From Deltaproteobacteria bacterium (GTDB lineage: Bacteria; Desulfobacterota; Desulfobacteria; Desulfobacterales; B30-G6), in NCBI GenBank assembly GCA_022340465.1, contig JAJDNW010000130.1:1-64000 (forward strand): a stretch of 64,000 nucleotides of DNA. Reading direction: 5' to 3'. Positions 1 through 7,304 of this stretch are shown here, in pieces (the stretch's first letter is position 1; every line of letters begins with the position of its first letter). Under the pieces are notes generated by a model. The model was not told the DNA's origin. It saw only the letters and a program-made list of their open reading frames with translations, and did not search any database. A program made the position numbers and the translations under genes.

Positions 1-42
1 AGGATTGTGTCTATTTTACCATGTTGTTTACCCTGCGGGAAA

Positions 43-133
43 GCCTGAGGACTTCAGATTCCGCGTTGCTGAGGGTTCGAAGTAAAACACTACGACTTCA
101 CCCTCAGACGCCTTGACGCTGAAGCCCTCAGGC
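43..133. repeat. Nested imperfect inverted repeat
   Basis: Arms 43-57 and 119-133 are complementary at 14 of 15 positions. An inner pair, 69-83 and 95-107, is also complementary apart from a 2-nt bulge. On the plus strand the outer arm is followed by four T residues, so it may end a transcript arriving from before the window. No gene is visible in 1-321 and the rest of that stretch shows nothing recognisable apart from the hairpin at 195-270. Confidence 0.6.
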
Positions 134-194
134 TTTTGCAACGCTGGGGTTTATGCTTCGAGAGATATGCAGAGATAAAGCGGGGATAGGATTC

Positions 195-270
195 ATCACG
201 AAAACACGAAAGAATGGAAACACGACGAGAAGAAAAAATTCGTGTTTTCATTCTTTCGTGTTTTCGTGAT
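195..270. repeat. 31-bp-arm hairpin repeat
   Basis: Arms 195-225 and 240-270 are inverted complements over 31 nt with one difference, and in a plus-strand RNA that difference would be a G-U pair. The 14-nt loop is A-rich. The arms are built from a short CACGAAAA-like unit. The element lies about 50 nt before the small selenoprotein candidate. There is no strong U tract directly after it, so a simple terminator is not obvious. Confidence 0.75.
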
Positions 271-321
271 TGTTCTTTTATTGAAAAGTTTTCGATTTAA
301 TTAATAGAGGAGGATGTTATC

Positions 322-504
322 GTGAATAACGCTGGATTAATATGCAGGGTCTGTGAGGGCGATCTCGGCATCCAACGCTCGTGACGCGAGATTGTGCTGC
401 GCTGCAGGTCGTGCGGCGCCGAATACAGCCTCAAAGAAGCCCTGGAACACATGGATGAGGATTTTGAGCGGCAGGTGGGGGATGTACGCTGTGACCGCTT
501 ATAA
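322..504 (+). CDS. Dual-CxxC small selenoprotein (Sec at UGA 382-384)
   Basis: This is a 60-residue reading frame if TGA 382-384 is read as selenocysteine (residue 21). It starts at GTG 322, 8 nt after the Shine-Dalgarno AGAGGAGG (306-313), and ends at TAA 502-504. Cys8-x2-Cys11 lies before the TGA and Cys28-x2-Cys31 after it, both in the same frame, followed by an acidic helical tail (residues 36-56). The coding character continues past the TGA without a shift, and a SECIS-like hairpin sits 14 nt downstream. From memory, a family of small dual-CXXC (seleno)proteins is annotated in Desulfobacterota; its function is unknown to me, and a zinc-ribbon or redox role is inference. selA is present at 23.9-25.3 kb. 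Stop-aware gene calling would miss it or truncate it to 20 codons. Confidence 0.8.
382..419 (+). promoter_or_regulatory. UGA codon plus bacterial SECIS-like hairpin
   Basis: Downstream of UGA 382-384, GCGCUGC (399-405) pairs with GCGGCGC (413-419) as a 7-bp stem containing one G-U pair. The loop is AGGUCGU (406-412). A GGU-bearing apical loop roughly 15-35 nt after the UGA is the known mark of SelB-dependent SECIS elements, and the UGCAGGUC at the stem top resembles the Escherichia coli fdhF element. The hairpin also encodes the second CxxC, so the sequence is constrained at both levels. Confidence 0.75.
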
Positions 505-531
505 AAGCGTGGTACACGATTTCATTTATTT

Positions 532-1443
532 ATGGTTTTTTCAAGCTTATTTCCGGTGTTCGCCCTTCTTTTGCTGGGCAACCTGGCCAAACGGTTCGGT
601 CTGACCGATGATGACTTCCTGAAGACTTCCGACCGGTTGATCTACTTCATTTTCTTTCCGGTGCTGTTGTTCTGGAAAATCGGCGGTGCGGACACCGGCG
701 GTGGTGTCGCCTGGAATCTGTGCCTGGCAGGACTGGCCGCCATTGCCGCCGTCTACCTGGTCAGTGCGACGGCTTTGAAAATCTTCAGGGTCTCCCATTT
801 CAAGGCGGGTACCTTTTCGCAGAGCTGCTACCGATTCAACACTTACATCGGCATGGCCGTCGTTTACAACGCCCTGGGGGACGAAGGGGTCAAGCACTTC
901 GGGATCATGGTGGGTTTCGTCATACCGTTCATCAACGTCCTGGCTGTTTCGACGCTGATCTGGCATTCGGGTGAGCGCATGGCGCTTGAGAGCCGAATAC
1001 GGATAACCCTGCGGGAGATCGTCACCAACCCGCTGATCATCGGCTGCCTGGCAGGCCTTTTGTATGCGCGTACGATCAACACCTTTCCGACTTTTCTGGA
1101 CAACGCCCTCCGCCTGTCCACCGCCGTGGCCCTGCCCCTGGCGTTGCTTTCCATCGGCGGTGCGCTGACCCTTAAGAGCATGCGGGGGAACGCACTGCTG
1201 TCGGTGGTCGCCGCGGTGATCAAACTATTGATTCTGCCAGGGATCGGATATGGTATGCTCAGATGGTTCGGCGTGTCGGGAATTCCCTTCAAGGTGGGGA
1301 TGATCTATTTCACCCTGCCGGCTTCGGCGTCCATCTACGTTCTTTCCGCACAGCTGAAGAGCGATACGGAACTCGCTTCCGCGGCGGTCGTGCTGTCGAC
1401 GGTGCTGTCGTTTTTTTCGCTGACAATGGGGCTTCTGCTGTGA
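532..1443 (+). CDS. AEC family (auxin efflux carrier-like) transporter
   Basis: A 303-residue, highly hydrophobic protein with about ten predicted membrane segments in two halves separated by a polar stretch near residues 145-165. This is the layout of the Mem_trans/AEC family, inner-membrane carriers for organic anions such as malate or malonate. The substrate cannot be read from sequence. The start at ATG 532 has no convincing Shine-Dalgarno. Its stop codon overlaps the GTG start of truA, which suggests translational coupling. It lies 27 nt after the selenoprotein candidate on the same strand and may share its transcript. Confidence 0.8.
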   Translation: MVFSSLFPVFALLLLGNLAKRFGLTDDDFLKTSDRLIYFIFFPVLLFWKIGGADTGGGVAWNLCLAGLAAIAAVYLVSATALKIFRVSHFKAGTFSQSCYRFNTYIGMAVVYNALGDEGVKHFGIMVGFVIPFINVLAVSTLIWHSGERMALESRIRITLREIVTNPLIIGCLAGLLYARTINTFPTFLDNALRLSTAVALPLALLSIGGALTLKSMRGNALLSVVAAVIKLLILPGIGYGMLRWFGVSGIPFKVGMIYFTLPASASIYVLSAQLKSDTELASAAVVLSTVLSFFSLTMGLLL

Positions 1444-2177
1444 AGAACTATCTCATCACCATCGAGTACGACGGAACCGCCTATCACGGGTGGCAGCGCC
1501 AGAAAAACGATGCGACGGTGCAGGCCGAGATCGAGCGCGCACTGGCGGTAATGACCCGTGAAACGATTGTCGTGAATGGCTCCGGAAGGACGGACGCCGG
1601 TGTGCATGCCCTGGCGCAGACGGCGAATTTCAAGAGCGGTGCCGGACTGTCTCCGCAAGCCTTCAGGATGGGGCTCAACAGCCTGTTGAATGGGGACATC
1701 GTCATCAGGGACTGCCGGACGGTGGCGGACGCCTTTCATGCCCGGTATGATGCCAGGGGAAAAGTCTATCGGTACCGTATTTGGAACGACAGCCTTCCTA
1801 CAGCCATCGAGCGGCGGTATGTCTGGCATATTCGCAGTGAACTGGATTTTTATGCCATGCAGAAGGCCGCTGCTTTGACAATCGGCGAACACGACTTCAG
1901 GGCGTTCGAGGGGGCCGGGAGTCCGCGGTCGACCACGGTCCGCAGGGTGACGAGGGCCGAACTGGCCAGAGATCTCTCCGGCAACATCCGTTTCACCATC
2001 GAGGCCGATGGGTTCTTGAGGTACATGGTGCGCAACATCGTCGGCACGCTCGTGGATGTCGGCCGTTCCAGGATGCGCCCGGAGGATTTTAAAACCGTTC
2101 TCGAATCCCGGGACCGGGCACAAGCCGGGGCGACGGCTCCGCCGCAGGGGTTGTATCTAGTAAAAGTGGTTTATTAG
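1440..2177 (+). CDS. truA: tRNA pseudouridine synthase A
   Basis: A 245-residue protein, the usual TruA length, which converts uridines 38-40 of the tRNA anticodon arm to pseudouridine in the cytoplasm. The catalytic motif GRTDAGVHA is at residues 49-57, with the nucleophile Asp52. The N-terminal KNYLITIEYDGTAYHGWQ block is typical of the family. The start chosen is GTG 1440, because upstream codons in this frame lie inside the AEC gene and the family alignment begins here. It overlaps the AEC stop codon (1441-1443) by 4 nt. Confidence 0.95.
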   Translation: MKNYLITIEYDGTAYHGWQRQKNDATVQAEIERALAVMTRETIVVNGSGRTDAGVHALAQTANFKSGAGLSPQAFRMGLNSLLNGDIVIRDCRTVADAFHARYDARGKVYRYRIWNDSLPTAIERRYVWHIRSELDFYAMQKAAALTIGEHDFRAFEGAGSPRSTTVRRVTRAELARDLSGNIRFTIEADGFLRYMVRNIVGTLVDVGRSRMRPEDFKTVLESRDRAQAGATAPPQGLYLVKVVY

Positions 2178-2184
2178 GGTTTTG

Positions 2185-2252
2185 TATTTGGTGCTTTGTG
2201 TCTGGTTGTTGGATGGTGAGGCAGTGGACGTTAAACACCAAACACCAACTCA
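2185..2252. repeat. Degenerate TTGGTGTTTGGTG-type short-period array
   Basis: The convergent gap between truA and the ClC gene contains loosely repeated TTTGGTG-like units on the left and CACCAAA-like units on the right (around 2236-2251), so the stretch is partly self-complementary. No canonical terminator is seen here. It resembles in style the arrays at 8656-8755, 32673-32715 and 41391-41462. Confidence 0.4.
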
Positions 2253-4073
2253 ACGCTGACCGTTCTGCTTCATTTTCCCGATTTTTTCGTTGTAGAAGGC
2301 AATGACTTCCCGGCGGTTCAGCATGCCGATCAATTCTCCGTGGTCCTCGTCGGCGACCACCGGAAGGCTGTCGATGTTCTTTTCGGTGAATTTTTGCAGA
2401 ACCGAATTCAGATCGTCCGAAGGCGTGGTGACGATGATGTCGGAGGTGCCGATATCCTGCATTCTCACCAGGTCCTCTATTTCACTGGAAAACAGCACGC
2501 CCCTCACGTCGTTGATGGAAAAAATGGCGATAAGCTTTTCATTGCCGTCCATGACCGGGAAATAGTGCTGTTTGGTGTTGGAAAAAAATGTCTTGAATTC
2601 GCCGAAAGCCATGTCCTGGGGGATGAGGGTCACCTTTTTCACATGATCCATGAGATCCTTGACGCGGATGGCCTGAAGGATGTCCACAAAAAAATCGCCG
2701 GCGTGGGCCGGGGAGTCTATTTTGCTTTTCACCTGTTCGTGATAAATGCTCCATTTTTTTGAAGCCATGAAGGTAAGGGAGCAGACCAGAAGGCTTGGCA
2801 GCAGTAGGTGGTAGGAATTGGTCATTTCACTCACGAAGATGATCGTGGAGATCGGCGTGTTGGATACCGCCGTGAAAAAACCGGCCATGCCCACGACGAC
2901 AAAAGCCCCCGGTTCGGTGACGACGTTGGGCAAAAGCCCGTGAAAGACTTTTCCCACCGCGCCGCCCATGGCGCCCCCGATGACGACGGACGGACCGAAG
3001 ACGCCGCCACTGCCGCCGGATCCGATGGAAAATGACGTGGTGAAAATTTTTCCAATGGCCAGAAAGAGCAGAAAGGGGATGGTCAGTTGGTTGTCCAGGG
3101 CCATCTGCGCGAATCCGTAGCCGAAAGCGAGGGTTTGCGGCAAAAAAAAGCCGATGATACCGGTCGCCAGACCCCCGATGGCCGGTTTGACGTGGTTGGG
3201 GATTTTTATCGCCCTGAAAAGGTCCATAATGCCGTAGAACGACTTGACGTACAATACGGCGAGCCCCACGAGAATGAAAGCGAGAACGATGTAGGGGCCC
3301 AGTTCCATTGGGTTGCTGAACCTGAAATCCGCGGAATCGAAAAGAGAGCCCCATCCGAACACCAGGCAGAAAACACAGTAGGCCACCACGCTTGAAATCC
3401 CCGCCGGAATGATGACTTCGGACTCGAATTCCGGGTCGCGGTAGAGCACTTCGGCGGCAAACAGGGCGCCGGCCAGAGGGGCGCGAAAGATGCTGCCCAC
3501 CCCGGCACCGATGCCGGCCGCCATCATGATCCTGCGTTCACGTTCGGACAATTTGAGTTTGGTCGCCAGAAAGGACCCGAATCCGGCGCCGATCTGGGCA
3601 ATGGGGCCTTCACGCCCGCCGGATCCGCCCGTGGCCAATGTGATGGCGGAAGCGATGGTTTTGATAATGGGCACCCGGCTGCGGATGAGCCCGCCGGCCC
3701 GGTGATAGGCATCGATAGCGGCATCGGTTCCATGCCCTTCGGCTTCGGGGGCGTAGGTATAGACGATCCACCCGCTGAGCAGACCGCCGGCGGCCGGTAG
3801 CAGCAGCAGAATCCAACGGTTGAAGGGCGTGGCAGTCGGTGGCATCAGGTGATGCTCCCCGGCAGGCGCTGGCGGCCGGTAACCGGCCGCCATATCCATG
3901 AAATAGTGAATGCCGAGTTGGCAGAGATAGTGAAAAAGGACGGACCCCAATCCGGCGATCAGGCCGATGGCCACGAAATAGAACATCCACTTGCCGGCGT
4001 GGGCGATGTTGAAATTTCTGTCCTGCCCCGCCAGCCGGTTGATCCACATTTTTATAATCGAGTCATTCCGCAT
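2250..4073 (-). CDS. ClC-type chloride channel/antiporter with C-terminal CBS pair
   Basis: A large ClC membrane protein (607 residues from ATG 4073). It has the signature GSGGREGP (about residues 150-157), whose glutamate is the gating/proton-coupling residue in the family, and the second filter block GSGGSGGVFGP near residue 350. About ten or more hydrophobic helices fill residues 25-450. Two CBS domains follow (about 470-600) and probably sense nucleotides. Whether it is a channel or an H+/Cl- exchanger cannot be decided by eye. The start is uncertain: GTG 4106 would overlap the aminotransferase end, while ATG 4073 follows its stop by 4 nt; neither has a clear ribosome site. It probably shares a transcript with that aminotransferase. 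Confidence 0.9.
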   Translation of the reverse strand: MRNDSIIKMWINRLAGQDRNFNIAHAGKWMFYFVAIGLIAGLGSVLFHYLCQLGIHYFMDMAAGYRPPAPAGEHHLMPPTATPFNRWILLLLPAAGGLLSGWIVYTYAPEAEGHGTDAAIDAYHRAGGLIRSRVPIIKTIASAITLATGGSGGREGPIAQIGAGFGSFLATKLKLSERERRIMMAAGIGAGVGSIFRAPLAGALFAAEVLYRDPEFESEVIIPAGISSVVAYCVFCLVFGWGSLFDSADFRFSNPMELGPYIVLAFILVGLAVLYVKSFYGIMDLFRAIKIPNHVKPAIGGLATGIIGFFLPQTLAFGYGFAQMALDNQLTIPFLLFLAIGKIFTTSFSIGSGGSGGVFGPSVVIGGAMGGAVGKVFHGLLPNVVTEPGAFVVVGMAGFFTAVSNTPISTIIFVSEMTNSYHLLLPSLLVCSLTFMASKKWSIYHEQVKSKIDSPAHAGDFFVDILQAIRVKDLMDHVKKVTLIPQDMAFGEFKTFFSNTKQHYFPVMDGNEKLIAIFSINDVRGVLFSSEIEDLVRMQDIGTSDIIVTTPSDDLNSVLQKFTEKNIDSLPVVADEDHGELIGMLNRREVIAFYNEKIGKMKQNGQR

Positions 4074-4077
4074 AAAA

Positions 4078-5394
4078 TTAGGGCGAATTGTCAATATCGT
4101 CGACACCCTGCAACATGGTGTCGAACAGCGTCGCTATGTCTCCTTCTTCGATGCAGGAAAAAGCCACCCTGATGTTGTTTTCTCCTATGGCGATCAAGCC
4201 GACCCCGTATTTTTCGAGCAGGTGCACCCGCAATTTCTCGGCATTGACACGTTTGAGGCGGAGGCACATGAAGTATCCGGAGTTGAAGGGGTATAGGTCC
4301 CACGCATTCTTGTATTTCGGGTCTTGAAGCACGCTTTTTACCTTGAGGGCACGCGCCTTCAACACCTCGAATTTTGCCCGCTTCTCAGCAGGGAACTTTT
4401 CATTCTGCATCGATTTGAGAACGATGGACTGGCCCAGGTGGGACGCGTTGGAGATATTGCCCCGGATGCACCCGGCGGTTTTCTTTTCCAGGGCCGTGTA
4501 AACGGATTCCTCGTTGCCGCCCGCTGCCGCGCCATAGGTGATGAATCCCACCCTGAGACCCCACACGAAATTTTCCTTTGTGCAGCCGTCCAACTTTACG
4601 GCCAGAAGGCGCGGATCGCTGCCGCACAGCTTGGCAAACAACGACTCCTGCAGGGTGTCTTGTTCATAGAAAAGGCCGAAATAGGCGTCGTCGGTGACAG
4701 CGACGACATGGGTGCCTTCCCTTGCCGTATCGATGAGAATTTCCGCAATCCGGTCCCCCTCCACCTTGGTGGCAGTGTAACCGGTCGGATTGTGGGGAAA
4801 GTTGAGCAGTACGGTGATTTTGCTATGGTGTGCCGCTTCGTCCCTTACCGCCGCTTGGAAGGCCTCGGTATCGAAGGTGCCCTGATCCGTAAACATCGGA
4901 TAGGTGCGGATACGGGCTCCCTTTTTCACGTTGAAGACCATGTTGTAGTTGCCCCACATCATGTCGGGCAGTATGACCACGTCGCCGGGATCGAGCCAGA
5001 GGTCGGCGAACATGCTGATGCCGTGCGTGACGCCGCACGTGACCACGGGCAGGCTGATGGCTTTCCCGGCAAGTGAACTGTTTTTTTTGTAGAGGGATGA
5101 TTGCCAGATCTTGCGCAGTCCCGGGATACCGAAAGAGGGGGCGTAGGTCAGGGATTCGCTGGCCCGGATCTCTCTGATGGCCTCCATGACGGACTCGAGG
5201 TGCATGGTGTGGCCGCCCTCTTTGGCAATGCCAATGGTGGCGTTCAGCTTGTGTGCCTTTTCTTTTGCTTCTGCACTCTGGCTGAGGATGCCCTTGGGAA
5301 AGAAAAGCGCCTTGCCGATGCCGGAAAGCATTTCGATCAGGTGCGGATTCCCCGCTTCGATAATCTCATTCAATTCCCGGGCGATGGGATTCAT
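4078..5394 (-). CDS. Class I/II PLP-dependent aminotransferase
   Basis: A 438-residue fold-type I aminotransferase. The NFPHNPTG block (about residues 198-205) contacts PLP and substrate. The likely Schiff-base lysine is Lys273 in DGCTKENFVWGLRVGF, which replaces the more common SLSK block. Substrate specificity is not apparent; aromatic or branched-chain amino acids are possible. The start is ATG 5394 rather than the in-frame ATG 5415, because AAGGAGG lies 7 nt before 5394 and falls inside the longer version. The ClC gene follows 4 nt after the stop. Confidence 0.88.
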   Translation of the reverse strand: MNPIARELNEIIEAGNPHLIEMLSGIGKALFFPKGILSQSAEAKEKAHKLNATIGIAKEGGHTMHLESVMEAIREIRASESLTYAPSFGIPGLRKIWQSSLYKKNSSLAGKAISLPVVTCGVTHGISMFADLWLDPGDVVILPDMMWGNYNMVFNVKKGARIRTYPMFTDQGTFDTEAFQAAVRDEAAHHSKITVLLNFPHNPTGYTATKVEGDRIAEILIDTAREGTHVVAVTDDAYFGLFYEQDTLQESLFAKLCGSDPRLLAVKLDGCTKENFVWGLRVGFITYGAAAGGNEESVYTALEKKTAGCIRGNISNASHLGQSIVLKSMQNEKFPAEKRAKFEVLKARALKVKSVLQDPKYKNAWDLYPFNSGYFMCLRLKRVNAEKLRVHLLEKYGVGLIAIGENNIRVAFSCIEEGDIATLFDTMLQGVDDIDNSP

Positions 5395-5480
5395 CCTGTC
5401 TACCTCCTTGGCCATCCGGCAAGCTTGTCATCAATCTGTTTCGGTCACGCTTACCGGTAGAAGCCGAAGAATGTCAAGAC

Positions 5481-5570
5481 CTAAGTTGAGGGTTTCACAT
5501 TTTACGAATGATAAAAATAAACATGTTTTTAACGGATTCTATCTAGTTGCATTCGTAAAATTTGAAACCC
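5481..5570. repeat. Dispersed inverted repeat (CTAAGTTGAGGGTTTC family)
   Basis: Arms 5490-5510 and 5550-5570 are complementary at 20 of 21 positions around a 39-nt A/T-rich spacer. The left end (5481-5512) matches the reverse complement of the element at 62918-62956 over about 32 nt with two differences, so this is a family member. It occupies the 302-bp gap between the aminotransferase and the PxxKW gene; the remainder of that gap holds only the terminator at 5645-5677. Confidence 0.65.
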
Positions 5571-5644
5571 TGCGGGATTTCCGGGTTCACCGCACCGGCG
5601 GTGCCGAGAGGCATCCCGCGCCGGCAGGGCCGGGTGTCATGCAA

Positions 5645-5677
5645 TAAAAAACCCTGCTCGCCGTGCAAGCAGGGTTT
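5645..5677 (-). terminator. Rho-independent terminator of the PxxKW gene
   Basis: On the minus strand AAACCCTGCT and AGCAGGGTTT form a 10-bp stem (5668-5677 with 5649-5658) followed by a T run (5645-5650). It lies 20 nt after the stop codon of the 5697-5975 gene. Confidence 0.85.
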
Positions 5678-5696
5678 GTCATTGCAGAGGATTGCA

Positions 5697-5975
5697 TTAG
5701 CGGCTTGCGCGCTTGGATGCTTTGAGCGGATTGATTTTCTGCTTTTTCTGGGTGGAAACGGTTGAGACATGCGACGCCATGTTGCAGTTTCCGTTTTTCC
5801 ACTTGAGCGCCGGATCCGGGCACGCCGAACAGTACCATCCCGAACCGTTTTCCATTTTGCGGTTGCAGCCGTCACAATTCTCTATGGTCTGATGACAAAT
5901 CCCGCCGTTGTAGGAACACCCTTGTTTGGTCATGAAAGGGCATTCATTTCCTTTTCTAACCGTTGTACATTCCAT
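5697..5975 (-). CDS. PxxKW family cysteine-rich small protein
   Basis: A 92-residue protein with nine cysteines at positions 3, 12, 20, 27, 34, 37, 49, 52 and 64, and the PALKW motif (55-59) that gives this family its name in Desulfobacterota annotation. The tail (70-92) is basic. The cysteine spacing suggests metal or iron-sulfur binding, but that is inference and no function is known to me. The start is ATG 5975, because AGGGGGTGATTCC just before it is almost a perfect anti-16S match; GTG 5984 lies inside that site. A consensus promoter (6076-6104), a leader terminator (6013-6045) and a 3' terminator make this a self-contained transcription unit. Confidence 0.85.
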   Translation of the reverse strand: MECTTVRKGNECPFMTKQGCSYNGGICHQTIENCDGCNRKMENGSGWYCSACPDPALKWKNGNCNMASHVSTVSTQKKQKINPLKASKRASR

Positions 5976-6012
5976 TGGAATCACCCCCTAAATTTTGGTA
6001 GGTTGCATTGAT

Positions 6013-6045
6013 AAAAAAATGGCCGGAAATATCGATCCCGGCCAT
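6013..6045 (-). terminator. Leader terminator before the PxxKW gene
   Basis: Read on the minus strand, ATGGCCGG (6045-6038) pairs with CCGGCCAT (6026-6019) around an 11-nt loop, followed by seven T residues (6019-6013). It lies between the promoter at 6076-6104 and the start codon at 5975, so it sits inside the 5' leader rather than after any gene. It could be an attenuator or the end of a small RNA of about 55 nt. Confidence 0.7.
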
Positions 6046-6075
6046 GCCTTTTCCATCGACATCATTAAACGTTAG

Positions 6076-6104
6076 ATATTAACTAATGAAAGCTAAATTG
6101 TCAA
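6076..6104 (-). promoter_or_regulatory. Sigma-70-type promoter for the PxxKW gene
   Basis: On the minus strand a perfect -35 TTGACA (6104-6099) is separated by 17 nt from TAATAT (6081-6076). The expected start is near 6069, giving a leader of about 95 nt before ATG 5975. The rest of the 336-bp gap up to kdsD shows no gene. Confidence 0.75.
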
Positions 6105-6311
6105 GGATTAATTTGGTGACAAGCGTACTTTCACCACAACTCCCGCGCGTGACGACAGGCGGTGATTGGGGTTTTCCGTAAAAACTGCTTGATTTTTTTA
6201 CTGAATATTGTCATGGCATGATGAGCCAAAACGAATTTTTTTCCGCGCTGCAAAAGCCCGAGGTTTTGAGGCTTGAGGTCTAGCGGTAATCACAGATACA
6301 GGAGCGGGCCA

Positions 6312-7304
6312 TTGATCATAGAGGAAGCGAAGGAAGTCTTGCGCATCGAGGCCGAGGGCCTCATGCAGTTGGTCGACAAACTGGACGACAATTTCACGGC
6401 CATGGTGCAATCTATTTACAGTACCAGCGGGCGGGTGGTGGTAGGCGGGATCGGCAAGTCAGGCATTGTCGGCAGAAAGATCGCGGCTACGCTGAACAGC
6501 ACCGGTACGCGTTCCTTCTTCCTGCATCCCGTCGAGGCCATGCACGGTGATCTGGGAATGGTGGGCCCTGATGATATATTTCTGGCCCTTTCAACCAGCG
6601 GGGAGACCGACGAGCTGAATGCATTGGTCGCCAGCATACGGGGGATAGGCTGCACGGTAATCGCCTTCACGGGAAACAAGGCGTCCACCCTGGCGCAGAA
6701 CAGCGATATCGTGATCGACGTGGGCGTCGAAAAGGAGGCCTGCCCGTTGGGGTTGGCGCCAACGGCCAGTTCGACGGCGCTTCTGGCCATGGGGGATGCC
6801 CTGGCCGTCACGTTGATCAACATGAAAGCGTTTACTCCGAGCGATTTCAGACGGTTTCATCCGGGTGGCGCCCTGGGGCAGCGCCTCGCGAGCCGGGTCG
6901 TCGACATGATGCTGATAGGAGAAGCCATCCCCCGGATAACGATTACGGCAACCATGGAACAGGCTATCGAAACGATCAATAGCATGGGGCTCGGGGCAAC
7001 CCTTGTATGCGATGACGCCAAGAGGCTGGTGGGCATCATAACCGACGGTGACATCAGGCGATCTCTCGCACAGCGCAGGGATCTATGGTCACTGCCGGTG
7101 GGCAAGGTGATGACCGCAAACCCCAAACAGATCGGTCCGGAAACGCCGGCGTACGACGCACTGGAAATTATGGAAAAGCATGAGATCACCGTACTGCCCA
7201 TCACCGGGGAGGACGGAACCGTTTGCGGGATCCTGCATCTCCACGACATTTTGGGAAAAGGCGACTTTAGATTCGAACCTAAAAAACTGGGCAGGCATTT
7301 ATGA
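6312..7304 (+). CDS. kdsD: D-arabinose 5-phosphate isomerase (KpsF/GutQ family)
   Basis: A 330-residue enzyme that interconverts ribulose 5-phosphate and arabinose 5-phosphate, the first committed step towards Kdo for LPS. An N-terminal SIS sugar-isomerase domain (about 30-170, with VGGIGKSGIVGRKIAAT and FLALSTSGETDEL) is followed by two CBS repeats (about 205-325). The start is TTG 6312, 7 nt after AGGAG (6300-6304); an upstream in-frame TTG at 6273 has no ribosome site. The stop overlaps the ATG of the phosphofructokinase gene (ATGA, 7301-7304). kdsB and waaA lie near 51-53 kb. Confidence 0.93.
   Translation: MIIEEAKEVLRIEAEGLMQLVDKLDDNFTAMVQSIYSTSGRVVVGGIGKSGIVGRKIAATLNSTGTRSFFLHPVEAMHGDLGMVGPDDIFLALSTSGETDELNALVASIRGIGCTVIAFTGNKASTLAQNSDIVIDVGVEKEACPLGLAPTASSTALLAMGDALAVTLINMKAFTPSDFRRFHPGGALGQRLASRVVDMMLIGEAIPRITITATMEQAIETINSMGLGATLVCDDAKRLVGIITDGDIRRSLAQRRDLWSLPVGKVMTANPKQIGPETPAYDALEIMEKHEITVLPITGEDGTVCGILHLHDILGKGDFRFEPKKLGRHL

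Noticed and set aside
353-604. 83-codon open frame overlapping the selenoprotein candidate and the AEC start
   Set aside because: It lies in a different frame from both real genes, has no ribosome site, and its product has no family character.
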